Shown here: positions 12,389 to 22,733 of the stretch, one piece after another
Numbering within the stretch: position 1 is the first letter of the stretch
Layout: every line of letters starts with the position of its first letter
Source of the DNA: Lamellibrachia columna
Lineage: Eukaryota; Annelida; Polychaeta; Sabellida; Siboglinidae
Direction: 5' to 3'
Length of the DNA stretch: 64,000 nt
Assembly: GCA_963662155.1 (NCBI GenBank)
Contig: OY759268.1
Span: 56,639,969 to 56,703,968 of the forward strand
Notes under the pieces: generated by a model
What the model saw: the letters and a program-made list of their open reading frames with translations, nothing else
What the model was told of the DNA's origin: nothing
The model's database searches: none
Made by a program: the position numbers and the translations under genes

Positions 12389-12605
12389 CAACAACGATTG
12401 TCTTAATTCTTAATTGTATATTCATATATTAGTTGTTATGTATTATTGGTACTGACAACAAGAGATCGCGTGTTCGAAGTGTTCTATATACAAATATTGC
12501 ATTGTATTGTTCTCCTCAGGCAGGTTTCTCTTAGTATTGAGGCAAGTAAAAGAATCACCTGACATGGTTATTTTCTACCGACGTTTACCCATTCCCAAAT
12601 CCCTT

Positions 12606-12717
12606 GACTAAGGCTGTCGTTGGAGCTCCACTAGACTAAGGCTGTCGATGGAGCTCCACTTGACTAAGGCTGTCGTTGGAGCTCCACTTGACTAAGGCTG
12701 TCGTTGGAGCTCCACTT
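12606..12717. repeat. 28-bp tandem repeat, 4 copies
   Basis: Units GACTAAGGCTGTCG(T/A)TGGAG plus CTCCACTT begin at 12606, 12634, 12662 and 12690. Confidence 0.95.
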
Positions 12718-12784
12718 CAGTCTATGATGCTTTTCGTGCAATGTTTTTCCACCAACTCGGTGTGTTGTCGCCTCAAGACTCACT

Positions 12785-13469
12785 ACAAAGCTCAGTCCAG
12801 CCCAGTCCACTCCTCTATGTCATCGTCCCAACTCTTCTTCCACAGAAGTAGTCGCATACAAAGCTCAGTCAAGCCCAGTACAATCCTCTATGTCATCGTC
12901 CCAACGCTTCTTCCACAGAAGTAGTCGCATACATAGCTCAGTCCAGCCCAGTACACTCCTCTATGTCATCGTCCCAACTCTTCTTCCACAGAAGTAGTCG
13001 CATACAAAGCTCAGTCCAGCCCAGTACACTCCTCTATGTCATCGTCCCAACTCTTCTTCCACAGAAGTAGTCGCATACAAAGCTCAGTCCAGCCCAGTAC
13101 ACTCCTCTATGTCATCGTCCCAACTCTTCTTCCACAGAAGTAGTCGCATACAAAGCTCAGTCCAGCCCAGTACACTCCTCTATGTCATCGTCCCAACTCT
13201 TCTTCCACAGAAGTAGTCGCATACAAAGCTCAGTCCAGCCCAGTACACTCCTCTATGTCATCGTCCCAACTCTTCTTCCACAGAAGTAGTCGCATACAAA
13301 GCTCAGTCCAGCCCAGTACACTCCTCTATGTCATCGTCCCAACTCTTCTTCCACAGAAGTAGTCGCATACAAAGCTCAGTCCAGCCCAGTACACTCCTCT
13401 ATGTCATCGTCCCAACTCTTCTTCCACAGAAGTAGTCGCATACAAAGCTCAGTCCAGCCCAGTCCACTC
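12785..13469. repeat. 73-bp satellite, left part, about 9.4 copies
   Basis: Unit runs ACAAAGCTCAGTCCAGCCCA, GTACACTCCTCTATGTCATC, GTCCCAACTCTTCTTCCACA, GAAGTAGTCGCAT. Copies are nearly identical. The array is cut at 13469 by a CR1 copy and continues at 15012. Confidence 0.97.
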
Positions 13470-15011
13470 CGGGAGTGGATGGGATTCCTCCAAAATTACT
13501 AATGGAAACAGTAGAACAAATCAGTATACCACTTGCAAGAGTATTCAACTTGTCATTAACAGAGGGAGTTGTTCCGTTTGAATGGAAAGAAGCAAACATC
13601 ATACCATTATTTAAAAAGGGTTCGATAAATAAGTCAGAGAATTACAGACCAGTGAGTTTAACGTCAGTGATTTGTAAATTATTAGAAAGGTTAATTAAAG
13701 ACCATATGGTGGAATTCCTCGTTAAGCATAAATTATTAAATTCATCTCAACATGGATTCCTTAAATCGAGGTCATGCTTAACAAATATGTTATGTTTTTT
13801 GGAAGAAATCACTAAGTGGATAGACGTGGGATCGCCAGTAGATATTATCTACTTAGATTTTCAGAAAGCTTTTGACAAAGTGCCACATCAAAGATTACTA
13901 CTTAAATTAAAAGCCCATGGTATCGGGGATAGCATAACTGACTGGATAGAACAATGGCTGACTGACAGAAGACAACGAGTTGTAGTAGATGGAGAAGTTT
14001 CAAATTGGAAATCGGTTTTGAGTGGGGTACCTCAAGGATCAGTATTAGGACCTATATTATTCTTAATTTATATCAATGACTTGGACGACAGTATAACAAG
14101 TAACGTACTGAAATTTGCGGATGACACAAAACTGTTTAGAAAGGTTAATACTGATGTTGATAAACAACATTTACAAAACGATCTAGACAGATTAGTGAAA
14201 TGGTCTGAGAAATGGCAGATGTTGTTCAATTTTGGGAAATGTAAATGCCTACATACAGGACATCGGAACATGAATGTAAACTATAAAATGGGAGATACTG
14301 TTCTGGGTACTACTGTAAAAGAAAAGGACTTAGGAGTTACAATAACCGCTGATATGAAAGTTTCAGAGCAGTGTGGTATTGCAGCTTCAAAGGGTAATCA
14401 AATTCTTGGATTGATTAGAAGAAACATAACATACAAGGGAAAAAAGCTAATTATACCTCTTTATAAAGCAATAGTTAGACCTCATTTAGAATACTGTATA
14501 CAAGCATGGAGACCATATCGTAAGAAGGATATAGATACGCTTGAACGCATACAAAGGAGAGCAACTAAAATGATTCCAGAACTGAGAGACCTTAGTTATG
14601 AAGAACGCCTGAAAGAATGTGGTTTAACAACTCTAGAGACAAGGAGGTTAAGAGGAGATCAGATTGAAGTTTTTAAGATATTGAATGGGTATGAAAATAT
14701 TGATAGAAATATGTTTTTCTCACTCAAGAAGGATAGCAGAACTAGAGGACATGAGGTAAAATTAGTAAAGGAGCAATGTAGATTGGACATCAGGAAGCAC
14801 TCGTTCTCACAGAGGACAATAAATGAATGGAACAAATTGTCTACAGATTGTGTAACTGCTAACAGCGTGAATATGTTTAAAAACAAGGTTGACACATATC
14901 TCAGGAGGGCGGGTTATAAGTAGATGAACATTGTTGGACTCTCGATAAGCCAATGGCTTCCTTGTCCACTTGCCATCTGGGCCTTTGGCTTGGATGGCAA
15001 ATATTGTTAAA
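13470..15011 (+). mobile_element. 5'-truncated CR1-type LINE inserted in the 73-bp satellite
   Basis: The left end falls directly after CAGTCCACTCC of one satellite unit. The right end, a tail reading CTTGGATGGCAAATATTGTT, is followed by CTATGTCATCG, the next bases of the same unit. The insertion therefore lies within one unit between ACTCC and TCTATG, with at most a base or two duplicated. CR1 elements commonly lack clear target duplications. Confidence 0.9.
13475..14923 (+). CDS. CR1 ORF2 fragment: reverse transcriptase and C-terminal region, open
   Basis: An undamaged frame of 482 codons covering most of the RT domain and the C-terminal part of a CR1-type polymerase. It starts at the block VDGIPPKLL; the first ATG is not the native start because the endonuclease and linker are missing. 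RT signatures: NYRPVSLTSV (residues 56-65), motif A YLDFQKAFDKVPH with Asp128, motif B SGVPQGSVLGP (183-193) and motif C FADD (214-217), all conserved. The C-terminal region includes RPHLEYCIQAW and RRATKMIPELR, typical of CR1/Rex-type proteins, and ends RRAGYK before TAG. Compared with the copies at 25.1-26.7 and 26.8-29.0 kb it differs by scattered substitutions only. It lacks the endonuclease, so it cannot mobilise itself, and no promoter is visible. Confidence 0.9.
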   Translation: MDGIPPKLLMETVEQISIPLARVFNLSLTEGVVPFEWKEANIIPLFKKGSINKSENYRPVSLTSVICKLLERLIKDHMVEFLVKHKLLNSSQHGFLKSRSCLTNMLCFLEEITKWIDVGSPVDIIYLDFQKAFDKVPHQRLLLKLKAHGIGDSITDWIEQWLTDRRQRVVVDGEVSNWKSVLSGVPQGSVLGPILFLIYINDLDDSITSNVLKFADDTKLFRKVNTDVDKQHLQNDLDRLVKWSEKWQMLFNFGKCKCLHTGHRNMNVNYKMGDTVLGTTVKEKDLGVTITADMKVSEQCGIAASKGNQILGLIRRNITYKGKKLIIPLYKAIVRPHLEYCIQAWRPYRKKDIDTLERIQRRATKMIPELRDLSYEERLKECGLTTLETRRLRGDQIEVFKILNGYENIDRNMFFSLKKDSRTRGHEVKLVKEQCRLDIRKHSFSQRTINEWNKLSTDCVTANSVNMFKNKVDTYLRRAGYK

Positions 15012-15200
15012 TCTATGTCATCGTCCCAACTCTTCTTCCACAGAAGTAGTCGCATACAAAGCTCAGTCCAGCCCAGTACACTCCTCTATGTCATCGTCCC
15101 AACTCTTCTTCCACAGAAGTAGTCGCATACAAAGCTCAGTCCAGCCCAGTACACTCCTCTATGTTATCGTCCCAACTCTTCGTCCACAGAAGTAGTAGCG
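15012..15200. repeat. 73-bp satellite, right part, about 2.6 copies
   Basis: Continues the array interrupted by the CR1 insertion, with the same unit and phase. Confidence 0.95.
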
Positions 15201-15245
15201 TCAATTTTTACCCGGCCCGTTTCACTTCTTGTCAGGTTGATACAA

Positions 15246-15528
15246 TGTACCGCACAATGAATATCCATTAGGATATTTGACAATCACTTAACAGTGAATA
15301 ATTAATTTCGAAAATGTGTAATTACATCGCTGTTATTGTTATATTGTATCCCGAGTGCAGACCTACATGACGAACGTAGCACGCAAGCCATTCATGCGCA
15401 TGCACGTCAGTGGCGTTGTTCGCTGCACTCAGCACTAAACTCAACTTTCAGGTTTTGTTTCTTTCACTGCGTAGGAAAAACGATTTGTCCTGACAGTTTA
15501 CTGTATGCGTGACTTCGATACAATGGAA
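15246..15528. repeat. 280-bp block, direct copy at 17192-17468
   Basis: Both copies share ACCGCACAATGAATATCCAT, GACGAACGTAGCACG, CATTCATGCGCATGCACGTC and GTAGGAAAAACGATTTGTC at over 90% identity by eye. They flank a 1.7-kb interval holding AT tracts, CATCC satellites and the LRR exon. Confidence 0.9.
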
Positions 15529-15554
15529 CAGCCACTCTAATTATATTAGGCGTT

Positions 15555-15895
15555 AACTCTGCCAACTGCTCCAGTTGAAGACCTATCTTTCCGGCATCTG
15601 TATACCTGAGTGCACATTACATTTACCGGCAGTACTTTCATTCACTTAATGTATTAATATTATTTAAATCCATGTATTTTGATTTAATTAATTGCTTAAT
15701 TATTCAATTCCATGTATAATCTTAGTTGTAATGTCCTTAATTTAATTTATTGTTTTAATTATTTAATTCATATAATTTAAATTAATTGTATTTAACTTAA
15801 CTATTTATTATATCTATTATTTTATTCGTATTGTGCCTATATAATTAATTAATTTATGTATTTAATTCCACGTATATTCTTAGTTGTATTATAAG
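15555..15895. repeat. second copy of the 9745-10107 block
   Basis: See the entry at 9745. This copy is slightly shorter and leads into (AT)n at 15896-15986. Confidence 0.85.
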
Positions 15896-15911
15896 TATAT
15901 ATATATATATA

Positions 15912-15986
<75 letters not shown>
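15896..15986. repeat. (AT)n microsatellite
   Basis: About 45 AT dinucleotides with one TCTA interruption near 15911. Confidence 0.97.
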
Positions 15987-15988
<2 letters not shown>

Positions 15989-16462
15989 CATCCACACGTC
16001 CATCACGTCCATCCCATCCATCATTCATCCACCAAACATGTCAACCGTCCCATTCTTCCCTCCCATCCCATCCATCACATCCATCACATCCGTCACTTCC
16101 ATCACATCAATCACATCCACAACACCCATCACATTACATCCCTTCGAGTGAACATCCAACACATCACGTCCATCTTGTTTAAGCGTCACACCCATCCCGT
16201 CCATCCATCCAATCCATCCCTTCCATCACGCTGTGTTTATAACATACACATCCTTCCCATCTAGACCCTTCATCACGTCCATCCCGTCCATATATCACAT
16301 CCACCTCGTATATCCGTCCCATCTGTGACGTGCATCCGCTCCATCACTTCCACCGATCACGTCTATCCTGTCCATCACATCGTTCCATCACACCCAACCC
16401 ACTCATCACGTCCATCCGTCCATCCATCATACACATCTCGATCACCCATACCATACTTCATT
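15987..16462. repeat. CATCC/CATCA satellite related to 11032-11340
   Basis: Degenerate CATCC-type repeats. The second half (about 16250-16460) is colinear with 11150-11340, so it belongs to the duplicated module. Confidence 0.9.
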
Positions 16463-16507
16463 ATTCGCAGCCTCTTTCGTCCAGCTGTATACAGTACAGT
16501 TCTTTCT

Positions 16508-16801
16508 TCAGTACTTCACGATCAGTCCGTGAAACTTATTCGCGTAGCGCGGACGGTTACACTCCATGCCGGTGTGAATGCATACGGTGTATTTATGCGC
16601 TAACGCAATTTCCTCATTGACGACGTGTTTTGGACTAGCGCATGCGCCATAAATCTCTGCTGTCGACGGTAGACTCGTCCAACGTAGGGTGCAGTCACAC
16701 TGTATCGGGTTGTCTGATACCCAGACATCGCGCATGCGCTCTACGCTGTTGAATGCGCATGCGTTGATTGTTGTTAGCGCGTTGTTGTCGGCGTGCAGAA
16801 T
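16508..16801 (-). CDS. exon encoding the end of an LRR domain and an LRR C-terminal cap
   Basis: Read on the minus strand, an acceptor TTGAATTGTTACAG ends at 16802. The frame starting at 16801 gives ILHADNNALTTINACAF, matching the LRR consensus LxxLxLxxNxLxxIxxxAF. A second, weaker repeat (MRDVWVSDNPIQ) follows, then an LRRCT module: NPIQCDCTLRW, ACASPKHV and YTVC, which supplies the four cysteines of that cap (CDC, then C, then C). The frame continues to a stop near 16508; the true exon may end earlier at a donor. Such modules occur in extracellular LRR proteins, including Toll-like and adhesion receptors. The rest of the gene is not seen in this window: CATCC satellites flank it on both sides. 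It could be a real exon of a gene with very large repeat-filled introns, or a captured fragment. Confidence 0.6.
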   Translation of the reverse strand: MLHADNNALTTINACAFNSVERMRDVWVSDNPIQCDCTLRWTSLPSTAEIYGACASPKHVVNEEIALAHKYTVCIHTGMECNRPRYANKFHGLIVKY

Positions 16802-16904
16802 CTGTAACAATTCAATGATTGTCAATTCTCACACCTTTAATAAGAAATATGTCTTCTTATAAGTCACTTGGGGTTTATTATAGTTACACACTCAGTTTAC
16901 TTTA

Positions 16905-17150
16905 CATCCCATCCATCCCATACATGCCATCGATCCCATACATCCTCATACATCACTCTCACCACATCCATCATCCACAAAACCAATCACACCAGTCACA
17001 CCCACCACATCCATCACACTGATCACGTCCATAACATCCACCCAACCTTATATCAATCACATCCATCACATCCATAACATCCATCCCATACCATACACCA
17101 CTTCCATCCCATCTGTCATATCCATTTCATCCATCACACCCACCTGTCCA
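16905..17150. repeat. CATCC/CATCA satellite
   Basis: Degenerate CATCC-type repeats continuing on the other side of the LRR exon. They share phrases with 11500-11700 (CCATACATCACTCTCACCAC is close in both). Confidence 0.85.
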
Positions 17151-17191
17151 TGCCGTCGATCGGTTCCAAACATTCTAACATTTACATAGAT

Positions 17192-17468
17192 ACCGCACAA
17201 TGAATATCCATTAGGATATTGGACAATCACTTAACGGTGAATAATTAGTGTCGAACATGTTCAATTACATCGCTGTTATTGTTATATTGTATCCAGTGTA
17301 CAGACCTACATGACGAACGTAGCACGAAAGCCATTCATGCGCATGCACGTCAGTGGCGTTGTTCGCTCCACTCAGCACTAAACTCAACTTTCAGGTTTTC
17401 TTTCTTTCACTGCGTAGGAAAAACGATTTGTCATGACAATTTACTGTATGCGTGACTTCGGGACAATT
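17192..17468. repeat. second copy of the 15246-15528 block
   Basis: Direct repeat of the block described at 15246. The following stretch to 17756 is AT-rich without a recognisable gene. Confidence 0.9.
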
Positions 17469-17756
17469 AACTAATACGTGTAACGTCTAAATGTCACGGC
17501 GTTGTTGCGCCTCCTATGCGTTGCATTCCTTTCATTCTCCACACTGTCGATACATTACTGTTAATAACATTTAGGAATATAAATGATATCCAACGTGTCG
17601 GGATACAAGTTTGTACAAAAGTTATTGAATATGATTGGACTAACATTAATTTTAGTTCATTAAAACATGATAGTCAAAGTTATATGAGGAATCTCACGAC
17701 ATTGTTGCATCTCGAAAATAATAATAAATAATAAGTACAAGGAATCGTAATTGTCC

Positions 17757-18029
<273 letters not shown>

Positions 18030-18030
<1 letters not shown>

Positions 18031-18499
18031 TGCAGTACATATAATAATATAATCTAATGAAAAGTTTATATAATAATATAATGTATATGGATAAAACATT
18101 AAGTGTAATTTCATTAAAATAAATCCAGCTAAGCAACTATAAGTCTCCTTTAAATTATATTTTATTTAGTAAAACAAATAGTGTATGTGTGTTGTATTTA
18201 TAATTACTTTATAATGTCCGCGTGAAGCATTCATTGCAGAGACTGACATCTGGTAATTGGCAGAATCATTATTCCGGTCCGCCACATTTGAAACCATTAC
18301 TTTTGCTGAAGGGTGGCGCGTGAAAGAACCTGTTCAGACATCTGACATTATTCACATAGTTACGAAGTCCTGATCGATGCAGCACAAATTAGGGGAAGGC
18401 AGTGTTAGTTGAGCCTCCCATATTTCCCGGGAAACTACAGCAGCGACATTGCATGACACCACCCAGTGATTGAACATGTTATTTAATACTGTCGCCTAC
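18030..18499. other. no gene recognised
   Basis: Unique sequence without a coding frame or clear repeat. Confidence 0.5.
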
Positions 18500-18690
18500 A
18501 GGTTTGCAGAAGTATGTTGGGTTCAAGCGAATGTCCCCCGAGCAGGCGTGCGCGCTGTGTGGTATCTGCCCCATTGGCATTGGCAATTCCGACCTTTGGT
18601 CACCAGGGGGAAGCGTTGGTTACCGGGAATTCTCATACAGATTAGTTTTTCTAGTGTTCTGTCGTATTTAGTTAGCTTTTGCTTCAACAT
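18500..18690. repeat. dispersed repeat, related copy at 20585-20795
   Basis: Both share GGGTTCAAGCG, CGAGCA, GACCTTTGGTC, ATTCTCAT and GTTCTGTCRTATTTA in the same order and spacing, at roughly 70% identity. It is probably an old dispersed element; the short open frames over it are not conserved. Confidence 0.7.
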
Positions 18691-19740
18691 TTACTTGGCT
18701 TTTTAACTGTCATGTCTACAAGAAGTATGTCAGTGACGAGTAAGCTTGCACTACAGACGCCGGACGGTGTTTACGGTTCAGATTGTAGTGTCGGTTAGGC
18801 AACGTGCGGCGATTTGAACGTCCGTGCCTACCTAAAACGAAGTCGGCTTGGAGATCCTTTCACGTGAATGTATTATTTTTTATGCTTTGGCAACTTACAT
18901 GGATGATTATTCATGCAAAGAAAATGCGGGTTAAAATTCATGGGTGTAAGAAATCGCTCGACTTTGATCAGGCCAGCCAGAGGCATAGGTAGTATTTAAC
19001 GTGCTCTAATCGTGGTCAACCTAGGCACGAATGACTGGGATTCATCTTAGTGTGCCAACACGGAGGCCGTTCCCTTCGATCGAGCGTCTCGGTGGGAGCA
19101 ACTTTTCCAAATTATAGGATCCTTCCTGTTCAGTGTTACCCTGGTAAGAGTTATTAAGTTGATTGCAATTATGCGACGTTGCTCCACAAGGCCAAATTTT
19201 ATAATAATCATAATGTTTCGGACATTGCTCCACGTGTTTACTGGTCCGAGGGAGGAGTGTGTAAGTTTGGTCTGTCGAAAGTATTTCCGTTGTAACTTCT
19301 CGTCGACAAGGTGATCTCAGCGTATCACTTGTTTATTTACCTTGTATTTTGACTGGCATGGGATATCAGATGCTGCCCTCTGGTGGTTTACGTGCTGTGA
19401 TATTGGTGTAGCTATGATTACACTTGGGCCCTTCAGTGGCTGTGCGCTTCGGCACGGAGCTTGTTCACACAAGTGGACATACGTGGCTGGGGACAGGTAT
19501 GGCTGCAGGCTTGTGCACAGCACCATGTCTGTTGTCCTGTTTATCTCGTCTCCCCAGCATATCCCCTTTTAAACTTCACTTCGACAAGGTGTCTTCCAAT
19601 GTAGCCCTTGTTCTGAACATCTTACAGCTGATCGCTGCGGTAAAGTAGGTAGGCAGTGGAGGGCGGAAAGAGGGGACACCGGCCAGTCATTGACTGGCCG
19701 GTGTTGGATTGTGCTTATGCTGCCACCTGGTGTTTTACAG
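18691..19740. other. no gene recognised
   Basis: Several 60-80 codon frames overlap on both strands but share no known motif. A short inverted repeat GGCCAGTCA...TGACTGGCC lies at 19681-19700. Confidence 0.45.
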
Positions 19741-19944
19741 CATGTCCAAATATGCATCCACGCGATCGAAGGCGGCAGCCATGGAGAAACCTCCGAATGC
19801 ATCACCTCTGGTGTCTGCACCTGCCAAAACCCGAATGGTCACACTGGACCCGCTTGTCCTACAATCGACTGCAGACTTGGTTTCTACCATGGTGCAGGCA
19901 ACCTTCGAGCTGGACTGGACGCCCGTGATCAACGCATCCGACAG
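19741..19944 (+). CDS. weak candidate exon with an EGF-like cysteine pattern
   Basis: An acceptor-like GGTGTTTTACAG ends at 19740. The frame from 19741 reads through 68 codons with ICIH, SECITSGVCTCQ and NGHTGPACP. The C-x-C-x8-G-x2-C spacing resembles the end of an EGF-like module. A possible donor CAG/GTCATA follows 19944, and a stronger one (GAG/GTGAGT) lies at 20171-20177 downstream of another open frame. No second EGF module or partner exon is visible. Other frames are also open here, so coding status is uncertain. Confidence 0.22.
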
Positions 19945-20233
19945 GTCATATATGTCGCCACTAGCTCAGGCCCTGCTACACTGACGAAAACCTCAGTGGT
20001 GGCTCCGACATGGATCACCTATGCGAGCAATGTTGCGTCCGAGAGGAAGAGGTATTGTTCAAAGAGTAGCCACCGCTTGTCTCGGTCGTAGAGGAGCCGG
20101 CGTTCGCGTCTGTCTTCTTGTAACTCCATCAGCTGTGGGAGTGAGCCGGAAAGGCAACAATACGCATGCGAGGTGAGTCATATTCTTTAGGGTACGGGGT
20201 CTGTGACAGGGCACCTGCCAGGCTCTCCATCTT

Positions 20234-20517
<284 letters not shown>

Positions 20518-20584
20518 AATGTTGTAAATATGAAAATATACCAACAAAATGCCAGCTTAATTAATTTTGATAATGTTGAGGCCA

Positions 20585-20795
20585 ACAGTGCAGCAGTAGT
20601 ATTTAGGGTTCAAGCGTATATCCGCCGAGCAAGCGTGGGCGCTGGGTATCATCCGCCGCATAGGCAACCCAGACCTTTGGTCGCCGGTGGAAGCGGCGGT
20701 GACCGGGGATTCTCATGCAAATTAGTTTTCCCGGGAATCATTCGGATCGCACGTGTCTGTGTTCTGTCATATTTAATTCGCTTTCTCCCCCTCCC
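20585..20795. repeat. dispersed repeat, second copy
   Basis: See 18500. It is better preserved at the 3' side, where a CCCTCCCCC tract follows. Confidence 0.7.
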
Positions 20796-21229
20796 CCTCT
20801 TGTCTAGTAGCCAGTGCCCTCTTTGAATGTTAAACGGCTTCAGGGAAACATTTATTGTACACTGTTAGTAGAAAGGGGAGTTAGAGAGCTGTCTGAACCG
20901 CTTTCTCGTTTTGGCATTGAACACTGGGCTAACCCCATTTTACAATGTGTTCAGGGTTTGGGGGCGGTGGCTTCTACTTCCACTCTCGATATTTTTTGTG
21001 TTTGTACAACATGTGTTTTTATGCATAAATTGGGAGTTTCTTTGTGGTTGATACATAATTCCAGCTTTTACTTGCTTTATTTGTGTTGAAATGTCTGTTT
21101 TTGTCACGTATTATTGGAAAAAAAATACCTCCAGGTAAGAAACTCATTTAAATAATATATTTAGTTTGTAAGAAAATTGCCGTTAAAGTATATTAAATGC
21201 TTAAATGCAGTAGTTTATACTGATGGTTT
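20796..21229. other. no gene recognised
   Basis: AT-rich, with short frames lacking motifs. Confidence 0.45.
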
Positions 21230-21420
21230 AATATTATATATGGTTTGCTTTGTAAGTATTGCAATTTAAGAGTGACTATATTTAAATGAACATTTAATGC
21301 TGTCAATATATCACGCTACCATCAATCAAATTCAAATAGTAGTCTAATTTATATAAAAACCGACTTGCGACGCAATATTCCACATTCATGATGCAACATT
21401 GGTGAATTTATGGAGATTTT
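21230..21420. repeat. dispersed repeat, related copy at 56040-56220
   Basis: Shares GTTTGCTYTGTAAGTRTTGCA, TCAATATATC, CTAYCATCAA, AATTCAAATAGTA and ATAAAAACC in order with 56046-56175. A further match, TGTCTYCGWACGGGC, occurs at 21709 and 56270. It is an old interspersed repeat, type unknown. Confidence 0.65.
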
Positions 21421-21954
21421 GTATTACTAAGTTTATAAAACAAGAATGCCTTTATTGTATCTAGAAACAGTTTCAGGAAAACGACTCACGTAAAGTATAA
21501 TTAATTGCATCAATTTTCAAAACAACACTCTGGGTGTCAGTGACAACAAAGTAATACTTTGTCCAATATAACAGGTGACGGCGAAGGGGATTACTCATTC
21601 ACGGTGCTATATTATACATGTAATTTGGCAGGCGGACAACGACAACTTTGAAATGGCTATTAAGTTTACAGATGTTGCAACGCATATTGCCTATGAAGCC
21701 AGAGCGTGCTGTCTCCGAACGGGCCATAATGAAAACAGCACGTCTCTGCAAAACTATGTTTTCTTATAATTGTCATCGAGCGCCGAAACGAATGTAGGGT
21801 AACCTGGGGTAGGACGGCCACCTAAGAACAATTGTCAAATTGTATACAATTAAACAAAGTTAGCCTTTAAAGTGCTCACTTCCGGCTACTTGGACTTGGT
21901 GCAGCGACTTGAATTTGGTGTAGATCATTTACAGAAAAACGCGGTATATCAAAT
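21421..21954. other. no gene; carries a short motif also found near 63915
   Basis: A 64-codon frame at 21575-21769 is without recognisable motifs. GTAACCTGGGG, then ACGGCC, at 21797-21820 recurs at 63917-63950 in the same orientation. Confidence 0.45.
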
Positions 21955-22205
21955 AGAATAAGTATTACTATTGCATATATATTATAAACAAACGTATTGT
22001 AGACATATATTAGGAAACAGGTTTTGTTAATCATTAGTCAGAGGGAGTAGTTTAGAGTAGAGGGTTGTTTACCATTCGAAAATTGAGATAGCATAGTGAA
22101 TAGTCAGTAGCATTGGAATATTGGTTAGAATAAGTATTACTATTATACATATATTGTTCACAAACTTCTTGTAGACATATATTAAGAAACCGTTTTTGTT
22201 AACAG
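21955..22205. repeat. about 80-bp direct repeat, two copies
   Basis: 21955-22035 and 22129-22205 share AGAATAAGTATTACTATT, TTGTAGACATATATTA and GAAAC with a few differences, 173 bp apart. Confidence 0.8.
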
Positions 22206-22296
22206 AGGTAATATTTTTCAAACTCAACGAGTGATAAAAAGGAGTATGTTACAGGTCGTGAATTCAACTCGTGCATCGAGTTATCGTTTGCATTGG

Positions 22297-22433
<137 letters not shown>

Positions 22434-22435
22434 AT

Positions 22436-22733
22436 AAAAGATAAAGTGATTTATTTACTTAAATTACATACATAAGGTAATATCTGACATAGTGGTAGTA
22501 AACGTTTTCGGTAAAAAGGAATTAACAGCAGGATTTTACCGCAAATTAGTACACACTGATTCCATTGTTTTGTTACACAGTGTTCTCCGTATTCGCTAGG
22601 TGGCAGGTTTTTTTTTCTCATGCGAGGTTAATAGAAGACACAGTTAGCAAGTACATTAGCCTAAAGAGTTCTTTTGATCACAAAAACATCCTTATTCAAG
22701 GCTAACGTAGCAAACTAATTAAAACTAAATTAT
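22436..22733. other. probable 5' flank or 5' UTR of the CR1 copy
   Basis: No frame. The 5' boundary of the CR1 copy cannot be fixed because no second full-length copy is present for comparison. Confidence 0.4.
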
